The translations under genes and the position numbers were made by a program. Positions 24,757 to 32,567 of a stretch of 42,113 nucleotides of DNA are shown here, one piece after another. Below the pieces are notes generated by a model, which saw only the letters and a program-made list of their open reading frames with translations, made no database searches and was not told the DNA's origin. Source of the DNA: Spirochaetia bacterium (GTDB lineage: Bacteria > Spirochaetota > Spirochaetia > Sphaerochaetales > Sphaerochaetaceae); contig CAAGIP010000093.1 of NCBI GenBank assembly GCA_900769955.1, positions 1-42,113 of the forward strand, read 5' to 3'. Within the stretch, counting starts at the first letter, position 1. Each line of letters begins with the position of its first letter.

Positions 24757-25971
24757 ATGAAAAAAGTAACCATTGCATTACTGGTTATGCTTCTTGCATG
24801 TTCTTTCGTCTTTGCGAACGGTGCAAAGGAAGAAGCAGCAAAGGCTGACGACACATTCCATATCGGTATCGTCACCGGTACAGTATCCCAGAGTGAGGAT
24901 GACCTCAGAGGTGCTGAGGCTCTCATCGCTGAGTACGGTGCAGTTAAGGACGGCGGCATGATCCAGCACGTCACATATCCTGACAACTTTATGGATGAGC
25001 AGGAAACAACAATCGCAGTCATCGTAGGACTTGCTGATGATCCTCTCATGAAGGCTGTCATCGTAAACCAGGCTGTTCCCGGAACAACCGAGGCTTTCCG
25101 CCAGATCAAGGAGAAGAGATCAGACATCCTCTGCTTCGCAGGTGAGTCTCACGAGGATATCCCCGTAATCAGCTCAACTGCAGATCTCGTATGTAACAAC
25201 GACTTCGTCGCTAGAGGCTATCTAATCATCAAGACCGCTCACGAACTCGGATGTGACACATTCGTCCACATCTCATTCCCCCGCCACATGTCCTATGAGA
25301 CAATGAGCCGCCGTGTTGCCATCATGAGGGCAGCATGTGAGGAATTCGGAATGAAGTTCGTTCTTGAGACAGCTCCGGATCCGACATCTGACGTTGGTGT
25401 TGCAGGTGCTCAGCAGTACATCCTCGAGAAGGTTCCCGCATGGATCGATCAGTACGGCACGAATGCTGCATTCTTCTGTACTAACGATGCACACACAGAG
25501 CCTCTGCTCAAGCAGCTCCTCCAGTATGGCGGCTACTTCATCGAAGCTGACCTTCCTTCACCTCTCATGGGTTATCCCGGAGCACTCGGTATCGACCTCA
25601 CTGCTGAGGCAGGTGACTTCACCGCAATCCTCAACAAGGTTGAAGCCGCAATCACAGAGAAGGGAGGTGCCAACAGATTCGGTACATGGGCATACTCTTA
25701 CGGCTACACTCAGTCCGCAGCTCTCGGACAGCATGCAATCAACTGTATCAAGGGTGAAAGCGAGCCCACAAACCTCAACGACCTCTGGAAGGCATACAAC
25801 AAGTTCACACCGGGTGCAGAGTGGAACGGTTCCTTCTACACAAACGCTTCAACAGGCGTCAAAAGCAAGAATGCAGTTCTCATTTATCAGGATACCTACA
25901 TCATGGGCGGCAAGGGCTTCATGGGCAATGCCGGCGTCGAGGTTCCCGAGAAGTACTTCACCATCAAATAG
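24757..25971 (+). CDS. DUF3798-type periplasmic substrate-binding protein
   Basis: A 404-residue exported protein resembling the DUF3798 group of periplasmic binding proteins. The N-terminus is a signal peptide (KK, then a hydrophobic core) ending FAN-GAKEE. LLAC at residues 12-15 could be a lipobox, so it may be either a soluble periplasmic protein or a lipoprotein. The body shows alternating beta/alpha elements of a two-lobed sugar- or nucleoside-type binding protein (FHIGIVTGTVSQSEDD, VIVNQAVPGTTEAF, FFCTNDAHTEPLL). It is the first gene of the cassette, with AAAGGAG 6 bases before the ATG. The ligand is unknown. The permeases downstream belong to the family serving ribose, galactose, nucleosides and branched-chain amino acids. 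Two hairpins follow the stop codon. Confidence 0.82.
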   Translation: MKKVTIALLVMLLACSFVFANGAKEEAAKADDTFHIGIVTGTVSQSEDDLRGAEALIAEYGAVKDGGMIQHVTYPDNFMDEQETTIAVIVGLADDPLMKAVIVNQAVPGTTEAFRQIKEKRSDILCFAGESHEDIPVISSTADLVCNNDFVARGYLIIKTAHELGCDTFVHISFPRHMSYETMSRRVAIMRAACEEFGMKFVLETAPDPTSDVGVAGAQQYILEKVPAWIDQYGTNAAFFCTNDAHTEPLLKQLLQYGGYFIEADLPSPLMGYPGALGIDLTAEAGDFTAILNKVEAAITEKGGANRFGTWAYSYGYTQSAALGQHAINCIKGESEPTNLNDLWKAYNKFTPGAEWNGSFYTNASTGVKSKNAVLIYQDTYIMGGKGFMGNAGVEVPEKYFTIK

Positions 25972-25993
25972 TTTTTCTGCAGAAACTGTTTAT

Positions 25994-26050
25994 CCGGAGG
26001 GGAAACTCTCCGGTTTGATGTTCTTGGACATGGATAGTGTCCAAGAACAT
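25994..26050 (+). promoter_or_regulatory. Two intercistronic stem-loops after the binding-protein gene
   Basis: The first hairpin pairs CCGGAGGG (25994-26001) with CTCTCCGG (26006-26013) around a GAAA tetraloop. The second pairs ATGTTCTTGGACA (26018-26030) with TGTCCAAGAACAT (26038-26050), a perfect 13-bp stem with a 7-base loop. No T run follows either one and the ATPase gene starts 29 bases later. They look more like 3'-end stabilisers or partial terminators, which would keep binding-protein mRNA in excess over transporter mRNA, as the intercistronic structures after malE do. That role is an inference. Confidence 0.7.
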
Positions 26051-26079
26051 GAGACCAAATCAATAAGAGGTGCATGCCT

Positions 26080-27681
26080 ATGAGTGACGCTTCCATTCTG
26101 CTTGAAGCGCGTAACATAAAGAAAGATTTCTTCGGCAACGTTGTCCTGAAGGACGTGAATTTCACCCTTGCGAAGGGCCAGATACTTGGCCTTGTGGGTG
26201 AAAACGGTGCCGGAAAGAGCACGCTCATGAAGATCCTGTTCGGTATGAACGAGATCTCTGAAACGGGCGGCTACGGCGGACAGATTTTCCTCGACGGAAA
26301 GGAAGTCAGGTTCCAGACTCCCTTCGATGCCCTTGCCGCGGGTATCGGAATGGTTCATCAGGAGTTTTCCCTGCTTCCCGACTTTACCGCAACCGAGAAC
26401 ATCGTCCTTAACAGGGAAAGCGAAAAGTACAACGTGCTCTCCGAGGTGTTCGGAAAACGGATGAATACCCTTGACCGTAAGGAAATGGCACGCACCTCCA
26501 TAGAAGCCATCAACAGGCTCGGTGTAAAGCTCAGCGAGGAAATGGTGGTTGCCGAAATGCCTGTCGGTCATAAGCAGTTCACCGAGATTTCCAGAGAGCT
26601 GTCAAGGGAGAGCATGAAGCTCCTCATTCTTGACGAGCCGACCGCGGTCCTTACCGAAAAGGAAGCGGAAACCCTGCTTTCCACAATGAGGAAGCTGGCA
26701 GATTCCGGCATTTCCATCATCTTCATCACACACCGTCTTCAGGAGATCATGAATGTATGCGACAAGATCCTCGTCATGAGGGACGGATGCATCATTTCAG
26801 AACTCATGACTGAAAACACCAGCGTGCGTGAGATTACGAAGGCGATGGTCGGACGTGAAGTCAGCAGCTCTTCATCGAAGAACGTGAGAAAGTCCTCAGA
26901 TGAGGAGATCATGAGCATAAGAAATCTCTGGGTAAACATGCCCGGTGAAGTCGTCAGGGATGTGAACCTTTCAGTGAAAAAGGGTGAAATCCTCGGTATC
27001 GGAGGTCTTGCAGGACAGGGAAAACTCGGTATTCCCAACGGTATCATGGGCCTTTATCAGGCTGGCGGAGAAGTTGTCTTCAAGGGGGAAGAGGTTAAGC
27101 TCAATGACCCTGCCGGATGTCTGAAGAGGGGACTTGCCTTCGTGTCTGAGGACAGAAGGGGAGTCGGACTCCTGCTTGACGAATCACTGGAGTGGAATGT
27201 TTCCTTCACTGCAATGCAGAGCCAGGACAAGTACCTTAAAAAGTACCTTGGCGGCCTTATCAAATGGAGAGATCAGAAGGCGATCGAGGATGTGACCAGA
27301 AAGTACATCGACGAGCTTCAGATCAGGTGCACGGGAACGCGCCAGAAGGCAAAGGAGCTTTCAGGCGGTAACCAGCAGAAGATCTGTCTTGCAAAGGCAT
27401 TTGCCCTCGAGCCGGAGCTTTTAATCGTAAGTGAACCCACGAGAGGAATCGACGTCGGTGCCAAGGCGCTCGTGCTTGATGCACTGAGAAGGTACAACGA
27501 GGAAGCGGGCACGACGATAATCATGGTTTCCTCGGAGCTTGAGGAACTCAGGATGACATGTGACCGAATTGCAATAATCACCGACGGAAAGGTGGCAGGA
27601 ATCCTGCCCTCAACTGAGTCAAGTGAGGAATTCGGACTTCTCATGGTCGGTGCCCATGAGATGGTGGGAGGAGATAAATGA
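26080..27681 (+). CDS. Sugar/nucleoside-type ABC transporter ATP-binding protein (double domain)
   Basis: A 533-residue protein with two fused nucleotide-binding domains, as in MglA, RbsA and the nucleoside importers. The first has a full Walker A GENGAGKST (40-48), a Q-loop region MVHQEF, LSRESMKLLILDEPT and the switch histidine in FITHRLQE. The second lacks a canonical Walker A (GGLAGQGKLGIPN), as is normal in this family, but has LSGGNQQKICLAKAF. It has SEPTRGIDVGA with serine in place of the usual aspartate before the glutamate. Of two nearby ATGs, 26080 is chosen because AGAGG (26066-26070) is nine bases away; 26074 would be only three. It powers uptake through the two permeases that follow, and overlaps the first by ATGA. 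Confidence 0.92.
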   Translation: MSDASILLEARNIKKDFFGNVVLKDVNFTLAKGQILGLVGENGAGKSTLMKILFGMNEISETGGYGGQIFLDGKEVRFQTPFDALAAGIGMVHQEFSLLPDFTATENIVLNRESEKYNVLSEVFGKRMNTLDRKEMARTSIEAINRLGVKLSEEMVVAEMPVGHKQFTEISRELSRESMKLLILDEPTAVLTEKEAETLLSTMRKLADSGISIIFITHRLQEIMNVCDKILVMRDGCIISELMTENTSVREITKAMVGREVSSSSSKNVRKSSDEEIMSIRNLWVNMPGEVVRDVNLSVKKGEILGIGGLAGQGKLGIPNGIMGLYQAGGEVVFKGEEVKLNDPAGCLKRGLAFVSEDRRGVGLLLDESLEWNVSFTAMQSQDKYLKKYLGGLIKWRDQKAIEDVTRKYIDELQIRCTGTRQKAKELSGGNQQKICLAKAFALEPELLIVSEPTRGIDVGAKALVLDALRRYNEEAGTTIIMVSSELEELRMTCDRIAIITDGKVAGILPSTESSEEFGLLMVGAHEMVGGDK

Positions 27682-28730
27682 TGGCTGCAAAGGAAAAGAT
27701 AAAGGAATTCATCAATTCCTTCGGCTGGCCCAGACTTATCATAGCAGGGTTTCTGCTCCTGCTGTTCGTGGTTGCTCCGGTCGGAGGGGTCAGCATAACA
27801 CAGAGTATTTCGGATGTGCTCGCACGCTTCGGACAGAACAGCATAATGGTTCTGGCCATGGTTCCGATGATCCACTCAGGCTGCGGCCTTAACTTCGGTC
27901 TTCCCGTCGGTATCATCGCAGGCCTGCTTGGCGGAACGCTTTCAATGCAGTTCGGCTTCACGGGCCCCATGAGCTTTGTGATGGCAGTGCTTATCGCAAC
28001 GTTCTTCGGCATCATCTTCGGCTGGGCATACGGCACACTGCTCAACAAGGTAAAGGGCGGTGAAATGATGATCGCGACATACGTCGGATACGCAATCGTA
28101 TCATTCATGTGCATGATGTGGCTTCTGCTTCCATACAGCAATCCCCAGATGGTATGGGGCTATAAGGGCAGGGGACTCAGAACCACCATCTCAACTGAGG
28201 GTTACTATCTCCACATCCTTTCAGACTTCCTGCAGATCAAAATCGGAAACCTCGTGATTCCCACAGGATCCCTCCTGTTCTTTGCGTTCTTTGCATTCCT
28301 GATCTGGGCATTCCTGCACACAAAGAAGGGAACCGCAATGACCGCTGTTGGATCCAACCCTATATTCGCAAGGGCATCTGGTATTAACGTAAACAGCACG
28401 AGGACCCTGTCTGTAATCATGTCCACAGTGCTCGGTGCCATAGGTATTCTTGCATATCAGCAGTCCTTCGGCTTCATCCAGCTCTATATGGGACCGTTCT
28501 ACATGGCACTTCCCGCAGTTTCCGCTATCCTCATCGGTGGCGCCTCAGTAAACAAGGCAGCGATCTCGAACGTCATCATCGGAACACTGCTCTATCAGGG
28601 AATAGTGACAATGACACCGTCGGTCATGAACTCCATCGTCCACACCGACATGAGTGAGGTCATAAGAATCATCGTTTCCAACGGCATGATTCTCTACGCA
28701 CTCACAAGAAAGACGGAGGCAGCCAAATGA
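27678..28730 (+). CDS. ABC transporter permease (BPD_transp_2 family), first
   Basis: A 350-residue inner membrane permease with about nine or ten helices. The coupling-loop pattern TAVGSNPIFARASGINVNSTR, where the ATPase docks, is typical of the ribose, galactose, nucleoside and branched-chain amino acid permeases. The following GGASVNKAAISNVIIG region is also conserved. It overlaps the ATPase gene by ATGA, and a second ATG follows at once (27681), either being possible with GGAGGAG upstream. The next permease overlaps its stop in the same way. The two permeases resemble each other in their C-terminal halves, so they likely form a heterodimer. Confidence 0.92.
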   Translation: MMAAKEKIKEFINSFGWPRLIIAGFLLLLFVVAPVGGVSITQSISDVLARFGQNSIMVLAMVPMIHSGCGLNFGLPVGIIAGLLGGTLSMQFGFTGPMSFVMAVLIATFFGIIFGWAYGTLLNKVKGGEMMIATYVGYAIVSFMCMMWLLLPYSNPQMVWGYKGRGLRTTISTEGYYLHILSDFLQIKIGNLVIPTGSLLFFAFFAFLIWAFLHTKKGTAMTAVGSNPIFARASGINVNSTRTLSVIMSTVLGAIGILAYQQSFGFIQLYMGPFYMALPAVSAILIGGASVNKAAISNVIIGTLLYQGIVTMTPSVMNSIVHTDMSEVIRIIVSNGMILYALTRKTEAAK

Positions 28731-29827
28731 AAAAGTCCTTCAGCATAAAGGAATTCGTTCTGGACAATCTGGTCCCTATCATCTTCATAGTGATCGGTAT
28801 CTTCGGAATCATATATTCAGGCTTCTCATTCACTGCAATCGCGAATGAGATGATGACGAGACTTGCAAGAAACAGCTTCCTCGTCATATCCCTTCTCATC
28901 CCCATCATGGCAGGAATGGGTCTCAACTTCGGTATGACACTCGGTGCCATGGCAGGACAGATCGGACTTATCTTCATCACTGAGTGGGGTGTTGTCGGCA
29001 TCCCGGGAATGATCCTGGCCGCAATCATCTCGACCCCGCTTTCGATACTGCTCGGCTATGTGTGCGGCAAGATCCTCAACATGGCAAAGGGCAGGGAGAT
29101 GGTCACAAGCTACATCATCGGCTTCTTCGTAAACGGTGTATACCAGCTGGTCGTACTCTTCCTCATGGGAGTCGTCATTCCCATCAGCAGTGACATACTG
29201 CTTCCCAGAGGATACGGTATCAGAAATACAGTCAACCTCATCGGAATCAGAAAGTGCCTCGACAACCTGATCCCTCTGAAGATAGCAGGAGTCAGCATCC
29301 CTGTTGCAACCTTCCTCGTGATCTTCGCGCTCTGTCTCTTCATCATCTGGTTCAGAAAGACAAAGCTAGGGCAGGACATGAGGGCAGTAAGCCAGGATAT
29401 GGAAGTTGCAAGATCAAGCGGAATTAAGGTTGAGGAGACAAGAATCATGTCAATCATCCTTTCCACCGTGCTTGCCGGCTACGGCATGATCATCTACCTT
29501 CAGAACATGGGAACACTCAACACCTACAACAGCCACAACCAGATCGGCATGTTCTCAGCCGCGGCTCTGCTTGTCGGCGGTGCATCGGTATCGAAGGCAA
29601 ACATCAAGAACGTATTCCTCGGTGTCATACTCTTCCACCTCATGTTCTATGTTTCACCCTATGCAGGAAAGAACCTCATCGGGGAGGCACAGCTCGGTGA
29701 ATACTTCAGGGTATTCATTTCCTACGGTGTCATAACACTCTCGCTTGTTCTTTACGAACTCAAGAAGAAGAGGGAGAAGGAAGAATCAGGTAAGAAACTT
29801 GCCCAGATGCAGAAGGAGGAGAAGTAA
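28727..29827 (+). CDS. ABC transporter permease (BPD_transp_2 family), second
   Basis: A 366-residue permease of the same family, about nine or ten helices, with the docking pattern DMRAVSQDMEVARSSGIKVEETR and the GGASVSKANIKNVFLGVILFH region. Its C-terminus ends in a highly charged tail (ELKKKREKEESGKKL) on the cytoplasmic side. It starts within the stop of the first permease (ATGA) with GGAGG upstream. The stop lies one base before the ATG of the small membrane protein, so all five genes are in one transcription unit. Confidence 0.92.
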   Translation: MKKSFSIKEFVLDNLVPIIFIVIGIFGIIYSGFSFTAIANEMMTRLARNSFLVISLLIPIMAGMGLNFGMTLGAMAGQIGLIFITEWGVVGIPGMILAAIISTPLSILLGYVCGKILNMAKGREMVTSYIIGFFVNGVYQLVVLFLMGVVIPISSDILLPRGYGIRNTVNLIGIRKCLDNLIPLKIAGVSIPVATFLVIFALCLFIIWFRKTKLGQDMRAVSQDMEVARSSGIKVEETRIMSIILSTVLAGYGMIIYLQNMGTLNTYNSHNQIGMFSAAALLVGGASVSKANIKNVFLGVILFHLMFYVSPYAGKNLIGEAQLGEYFRVFISYGVITLSLVLYELKKKREKEESGKKLAQMQKEEK

Positions 29828-29828
29828 T

Positions 29829-30272
29829 ATGAAGTTGGCTAAACCCGGAAGAACCTTCTGGATACGCTTTGCTGCGATAGCTGTCGTAATCCTCATTGCC
29901 GTACTCATGTACATTATCGGCAAGCAGCACAACGTCTACATCGACAACAAGGACATGGGAAGCTATAAGGCTTTCAGCTTCTGTGAAGTCACGATGGATA
30001 AGCAGGAAACCCTTCAGCTGGCAAAGCGTGACAGGGATGTGTTCACGGTCGTCAATCAGGGACATAAGTTCACAGTTGAGGCGAATGGTCAGACTAAGAC
30101 CGTGAAGCTATCGATTCCGCTTCAGATGAAGAACGTGCTCATCAACATCCCGGCCTTCATGGCAGGTGCTCCCCAGAGCGAGTGGATGAGCGAATTCATC
30201 ATTGAAACAGTTGCTCCATCGGCTGCGGATGAGACAATCGTCACGGACGACACTGCGGCATTCTTCGAGTGA
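29829..30272 (+). CDS. Small single-pass membrane protein of the importer cassette, function unknown
   Basis: A 147-residue protein I do not recognise by function. It may belong to the uncharacterised DUF6672 group, but that is from memory and unverified. A basic N-terminus (KLAKPGRTFWIR) leads into one transmembrane helix at about residues 13-32. The remaining 115 residues should lie outside the membrane, are beta-prone (YKAFSFCEVTMD, HKFTVEANGQTKTVKLSIP) and end in an acidic tail. The start at 29829 follows a strong AGGAGGAG site and comes directly after the second permease, and a terminator follows the stop, so it is an integral fifth member of the cassette. It could tether or dock the binding protein or be a regulatory subunit, both speculative. 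Confidence 0.72.
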   Translation: MKLAKPGRTFWIRFAAIAVVILIAVLMYIIGKQHNVYIDNKDMGSYKAFSFCEVTMDKQETLQLAKRDRDVFTVVNQGHKFTVEANGQTKTVKLSIPLQMKNVLINIPAFMAGAPQSEWMSEFIIETVAPSAADETIVTDDTAAFFE

Positions 30273-30279
30273 TATCACG

Positions 30280-30309
30280 GGGTACCGGAAACGGTACCTC
30301 TTTTCTTTC
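30280..30309 (+). terminator. Terminator of the importer cassette
   Basis: GGTACCG (30281-30287) and CGGTACC (30292-30298) form a perfect 7-bp stem around a GAAA tetraloop, followed by the T-rich TCTTTTCTTTCTT. It closes the five-gene importer cassette and separates it from rpe. Confidence 0.88.
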
Positions 30310-30314
30310 TTCCA

Positions 30315-30348
30315 CATAGTGAGGTTTTCCATTATAATCCTCACTATG
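30315..30348 (+). promoter_or_regulatory. rpe promoter -10 enclosed by an inverted repeat that includes the start codon
   Basis: CATAGTGAGG (30315-30324) and CCTCACTATG (30339-30348) are perfect 10-bp inverted repeats. The 14 bases between them contain a consensus TATAAT (30333-30338), and the last three bases of the right arm are the rpe ATG. A -10 at this place predicts a transcript start at or within a base or two of the ATG, that is, a leaderless message. No clear -35 is seen. No Shine-Dalgarno site lies at normal distance. Confidence 0.55.
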
Positions 30349-31008
30349 CTTAAGTTAGCTCCATCAATTCTTTCCGCAGACTTTGCGAACGTGAAACAGG
30401 CAGTAGGGGAAGTTGACTCCCTCGGACTGGAATATCTCCATCTTGACGTTATGGACGGCTCGTTCGTCCCCGAGATCACCTTCGGCGCCAAGCTTGTGAA
30501 AGACATAAGAAAATACAGTGACGTTATATTTGACTGTCACCTCATGACTGTGCGTCCGGAAGATAAAATTGATTCCTTCATAGAAGCAGGTGCCGACATT
30601 ATAACCATTCATCAGGAAGCCACCGTGCACCTCCACAGGGTGCTTCAGCGTATCAGGGCAGCAGGCGTTAAGTGCGGTATCTCAATCGTCCCCTCAACTC
30701 CGGTAAGTGCGATAACACCGCTTCTCGAGATGGCAGATCTCGTGCTTGTCATGACCGTCAATCCAGGCTACGGGGGACAGAAGCTCATTCAGTCATGCCT
30801 TGACAAGGTAGTGGAACTTGCAGATATCAGGGAAAGGGAAGATTATTCATATCTCATCAGTGTTGACGGGGGCGTCAATGCCTCAACGATTCAGGATGTG
30901 GCATCTGCAGGAGCGGACATTGCCGTGACGGGATCAGCATTTTTCAATGCACCTGATAAGGATGCATTCGTCAGGGAAATGAATGCCCTGATAGGGGAAT
31001 GCCTGTGA
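30346..31008 (+). CDS. rpe: Ribulose-phosphate 3-epimerase
   Basis: A 220-residue TIM-barrel epimerase that interconverts ribulose 5-phosphate and xylulose 5-phosphate in the pentose phosphate pathway. Family motifs are LAPSILSADFANV at the N-terminus, LHLDVMDGSFVPEITFG, FDCHLM, MTVNPGYGGQKL and VDGGVNAST, which together carry the metal ligands and catalytic aspartates. The start is fixed by MLKLAPSILSAD. There is no ribosome binding site, and a -10 box lies only 7 bases before the ATG, so it may be translated from a leaderless transcript. It overlaps dtd by GTGA. Confidence 0.96.
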   Translation: MLKLAPSILSADFANVKQAVGEVDSLGLEYLHLDVMDGSFVPEITFGAKLVKDIRKYSDVIFDCHLMTVRPEDKIDSFIEAGADIITIHQEATVHLHRVLQRIRAAGVKCGISIVPSTPVSAITPLLEMADLVLVMTVNPGYGGQKLIQSCLDKVVELADIREREDYSYLISVDGGVNASTIQDVASAGADIAVTGSAFFNAPDKDAFVREMNALIGECL

Positions 31009-31469
31009 AAGCCGTTATCCAGACAGTACTTGATGCGAAGGTAACCGTTGAGGGAAGGGTAACGGGAGAGATTAAGGACGGAATGCTCATCTACTTCGGG
31101 GTTGCAAAGGATGACATCATCGGTGATGTTGCTCCCTTCTGTGACAAGATTGCGAAGCTCAGGGTCTTCAAGGACGAAAAAATGAGGATGAACGTGAACC
31201 TGAAGGACCACGGCGGGGACATTCTGCTTGTCAGCCAGTTCACCCTTGAAACGGATATTTACGGCGGGAACCGCCCTTCGATGGACGCAGCCGCTCCCGG
31301 AGAGAAGGCAATGGAATTCTACATAAAGGCAAAGGAGCACTTCGAAGCCCTGGGCTTTCATGTGGAAACGGGAGAGTTCGGAGCGCACATGCTTGTTTCT
31401 TACGTAAATGACGGACCTGAAACTTTTGTGCTTGAAAGCAGGGATCTTTTCAGAAAAAGGAACGCCTGA
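31005..31469 (+). CDS. dtd: D-aminoacyl-tRNA deacylase
   Basis: A 154-residue DTD, which removes D-amino acids (and glycine from tRNA-Ala) mischarged onto tRNAs. The conserved SQFTL motif and the Gly-cisPro motif (NDGPETF) are present. GTG at 31005 is chosen over ATG at 30999 because AGGGGA (30993-30998) would leave no spacing for the ATG but six bases for the GTG. In addition, MKAVIQTV matches the usual first residues of the family. The start overlaps the rpe stop as GTGA. Confidence 0.93.
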   Translation: MKAVIQTVLDAKVTVEGRVTGEIKDGMLIYFGVAKDDIIGDVAPFCDKIAKLRVFKDEKMRMNVNLKDHGGDILLVSQFTLETDIYGGNRPSMDAAAPGEKAMEFYIKAKEHFEALGFHVETGEFGAHMLVSYVNDGPETFVLESRDLFRKRNA

Positions 31470-31517
31470 AAAGGAAAAATTCACTTTTTTTGTGTATTAT
31501 CAGTAGGAGATAAAAAA

Positions 31518-32567
31518 ATGGAAAAGAACGAAAACATTAAAAAAGCGAGGGCTGAGGCGCTTGAAGCGGCAAGAGCCCAGATCGACAAGCAGTTCGGAAA
31601 GGGCTCGATCATGAGACTCGGCGATGCCAGGGACACTCTTGAGGTCGAGGCAATTCCTTCCGGATCTCTCCTGCTGGATGAAGCGCTCGGAGTGGGCGGC
31701 TATCCCAAGGGAAGAATCATTGAAATCTACGGACCTGAAAGCTCAGGTAAGACGACACTTGCGCTCCATGCTATCGCGGAGTGTCAGAAAGCTGGGGGAA
31801 CGGCAGCGTTCATCGATGCCGAGCATGCCCTTGATCCCACATATGCGAAGAATCTCGGTGTCAACATCGATGATCTCTGGATCAGCCAGCCCGATAACGG
31901 AGAGCAGGCCCTTGAGATTACGGAGTCACTGGTCCGTTCGGGAGCTGTCGACATCGTAGTAATCGACTCTGTTGCAGCACTTACCCCTCAGGCAGAAATC
32001 GAGGGTGACATGGGTGACAGCCACATGGGCGTACAGGCACGTCTCATGAGCCAGGCCCTGAGAAAACTCACAGGTATTCTGGCAAAGAGCAACTGTCTCA
32101 TCATCTTCATCAACCAGCTCAGAATGAAGATCGGAGTCATGTTCGGAAATCCTGAGACGACCACGGGCGGAAATGCGCTCAAGTTCTACGCATCGGTCAG
32201 AATGGATGTGAGGAAAATTGAATCCATAGGCAAGAACCAGGATGAGATCGTCGGTAACAGGGTCAGAGTCAAGATCGTCAAGAACAAGGTGGCTCCTCCC
32301 TTCAGGAAGTGCGAGCTTGACATCATGTTCGGGAAGGGTATCAGCTATGTTGGCTCAATGCTCGATGCGGCACTGAAATATGAACTTGTTGAAAAATCAG
32401 GCTCATGGTTCAGCTACAACGGAGAAAAGATCGGGCAGGGAAGGGACAGAACCCTTGAATACTTCACGAACAACCCGCAGGTCACCGATGAACTTGTTGC
32501 AAAGCTCAGGGATATGATGTTCGGCAAAAAGGACAAAGAGGAAGAAGCCAAGCCTGAAGAGAAATAA
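31518..32567 (+). CDS. recA: RecA recombinase
   Basis: A 349-residue RecA, the strand-exchange ATPase of homologous recombination and the SOS co-protease. Visible motifs are GPESSGKT (72-79, Walker A), the AALTPQAEIEGDMGDSHMGVQARLMSQALRKL region, the INQLRMKIGVMFGNPETTTGG loop L2, and the acidic C-terminal tail. TAGGAG at 31504-31509 supports the start. A 48-base gap separates it from dtd. I do not recognise a LexA-type operator in it. Its stop overlaps the scpA start (TAATG). Confidence 0.99.
   Translation: MEKNENIKKARAEALEAARAQIDKQFGKGSIMRLGDARDTLEVEAIPSGSLLLDEALGVGGYPKGRIIEIYGPESSGKTTLALHAIAECQKAGGTAAFIDAEHALDPTYAKNLGVNIDDLWISQPDNGEQALEITESLVRSGAVDIVVIDSVAALTPQAEIEGDMGDSHMGVQARLMSQALRKLTGILAKSNCLIIFINQLRMKIGVMFGNPETTTGGNALKFYASVRMDVRKIESIGKNQDEIVGNRVRVKIVKNKVAPPFRKCELDIMFGKGISYVGSMLDAALKYELVEKSGSWFSYNGEKIGQGRDRTLEYFTNNPQVTDELVAKLRDMMFGKKDKEEEAKPEEK

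Noticed and set aside
31471..31500. Terminator between dtd and recA
   Set aside because: The only pairing is a run of A with a run of T, with no GC in the stem. The TATTAT at 31495-31500 also lacks a -35, so neither terminator nor promoter is claimed.
31480..31517. SOS (LexA) operator upstream of recA
   Set aside because: No palindrome resembling a known LexA box is present in the 48-base gap. Spirochaete LexA sites are too poorly known to me to force a match.
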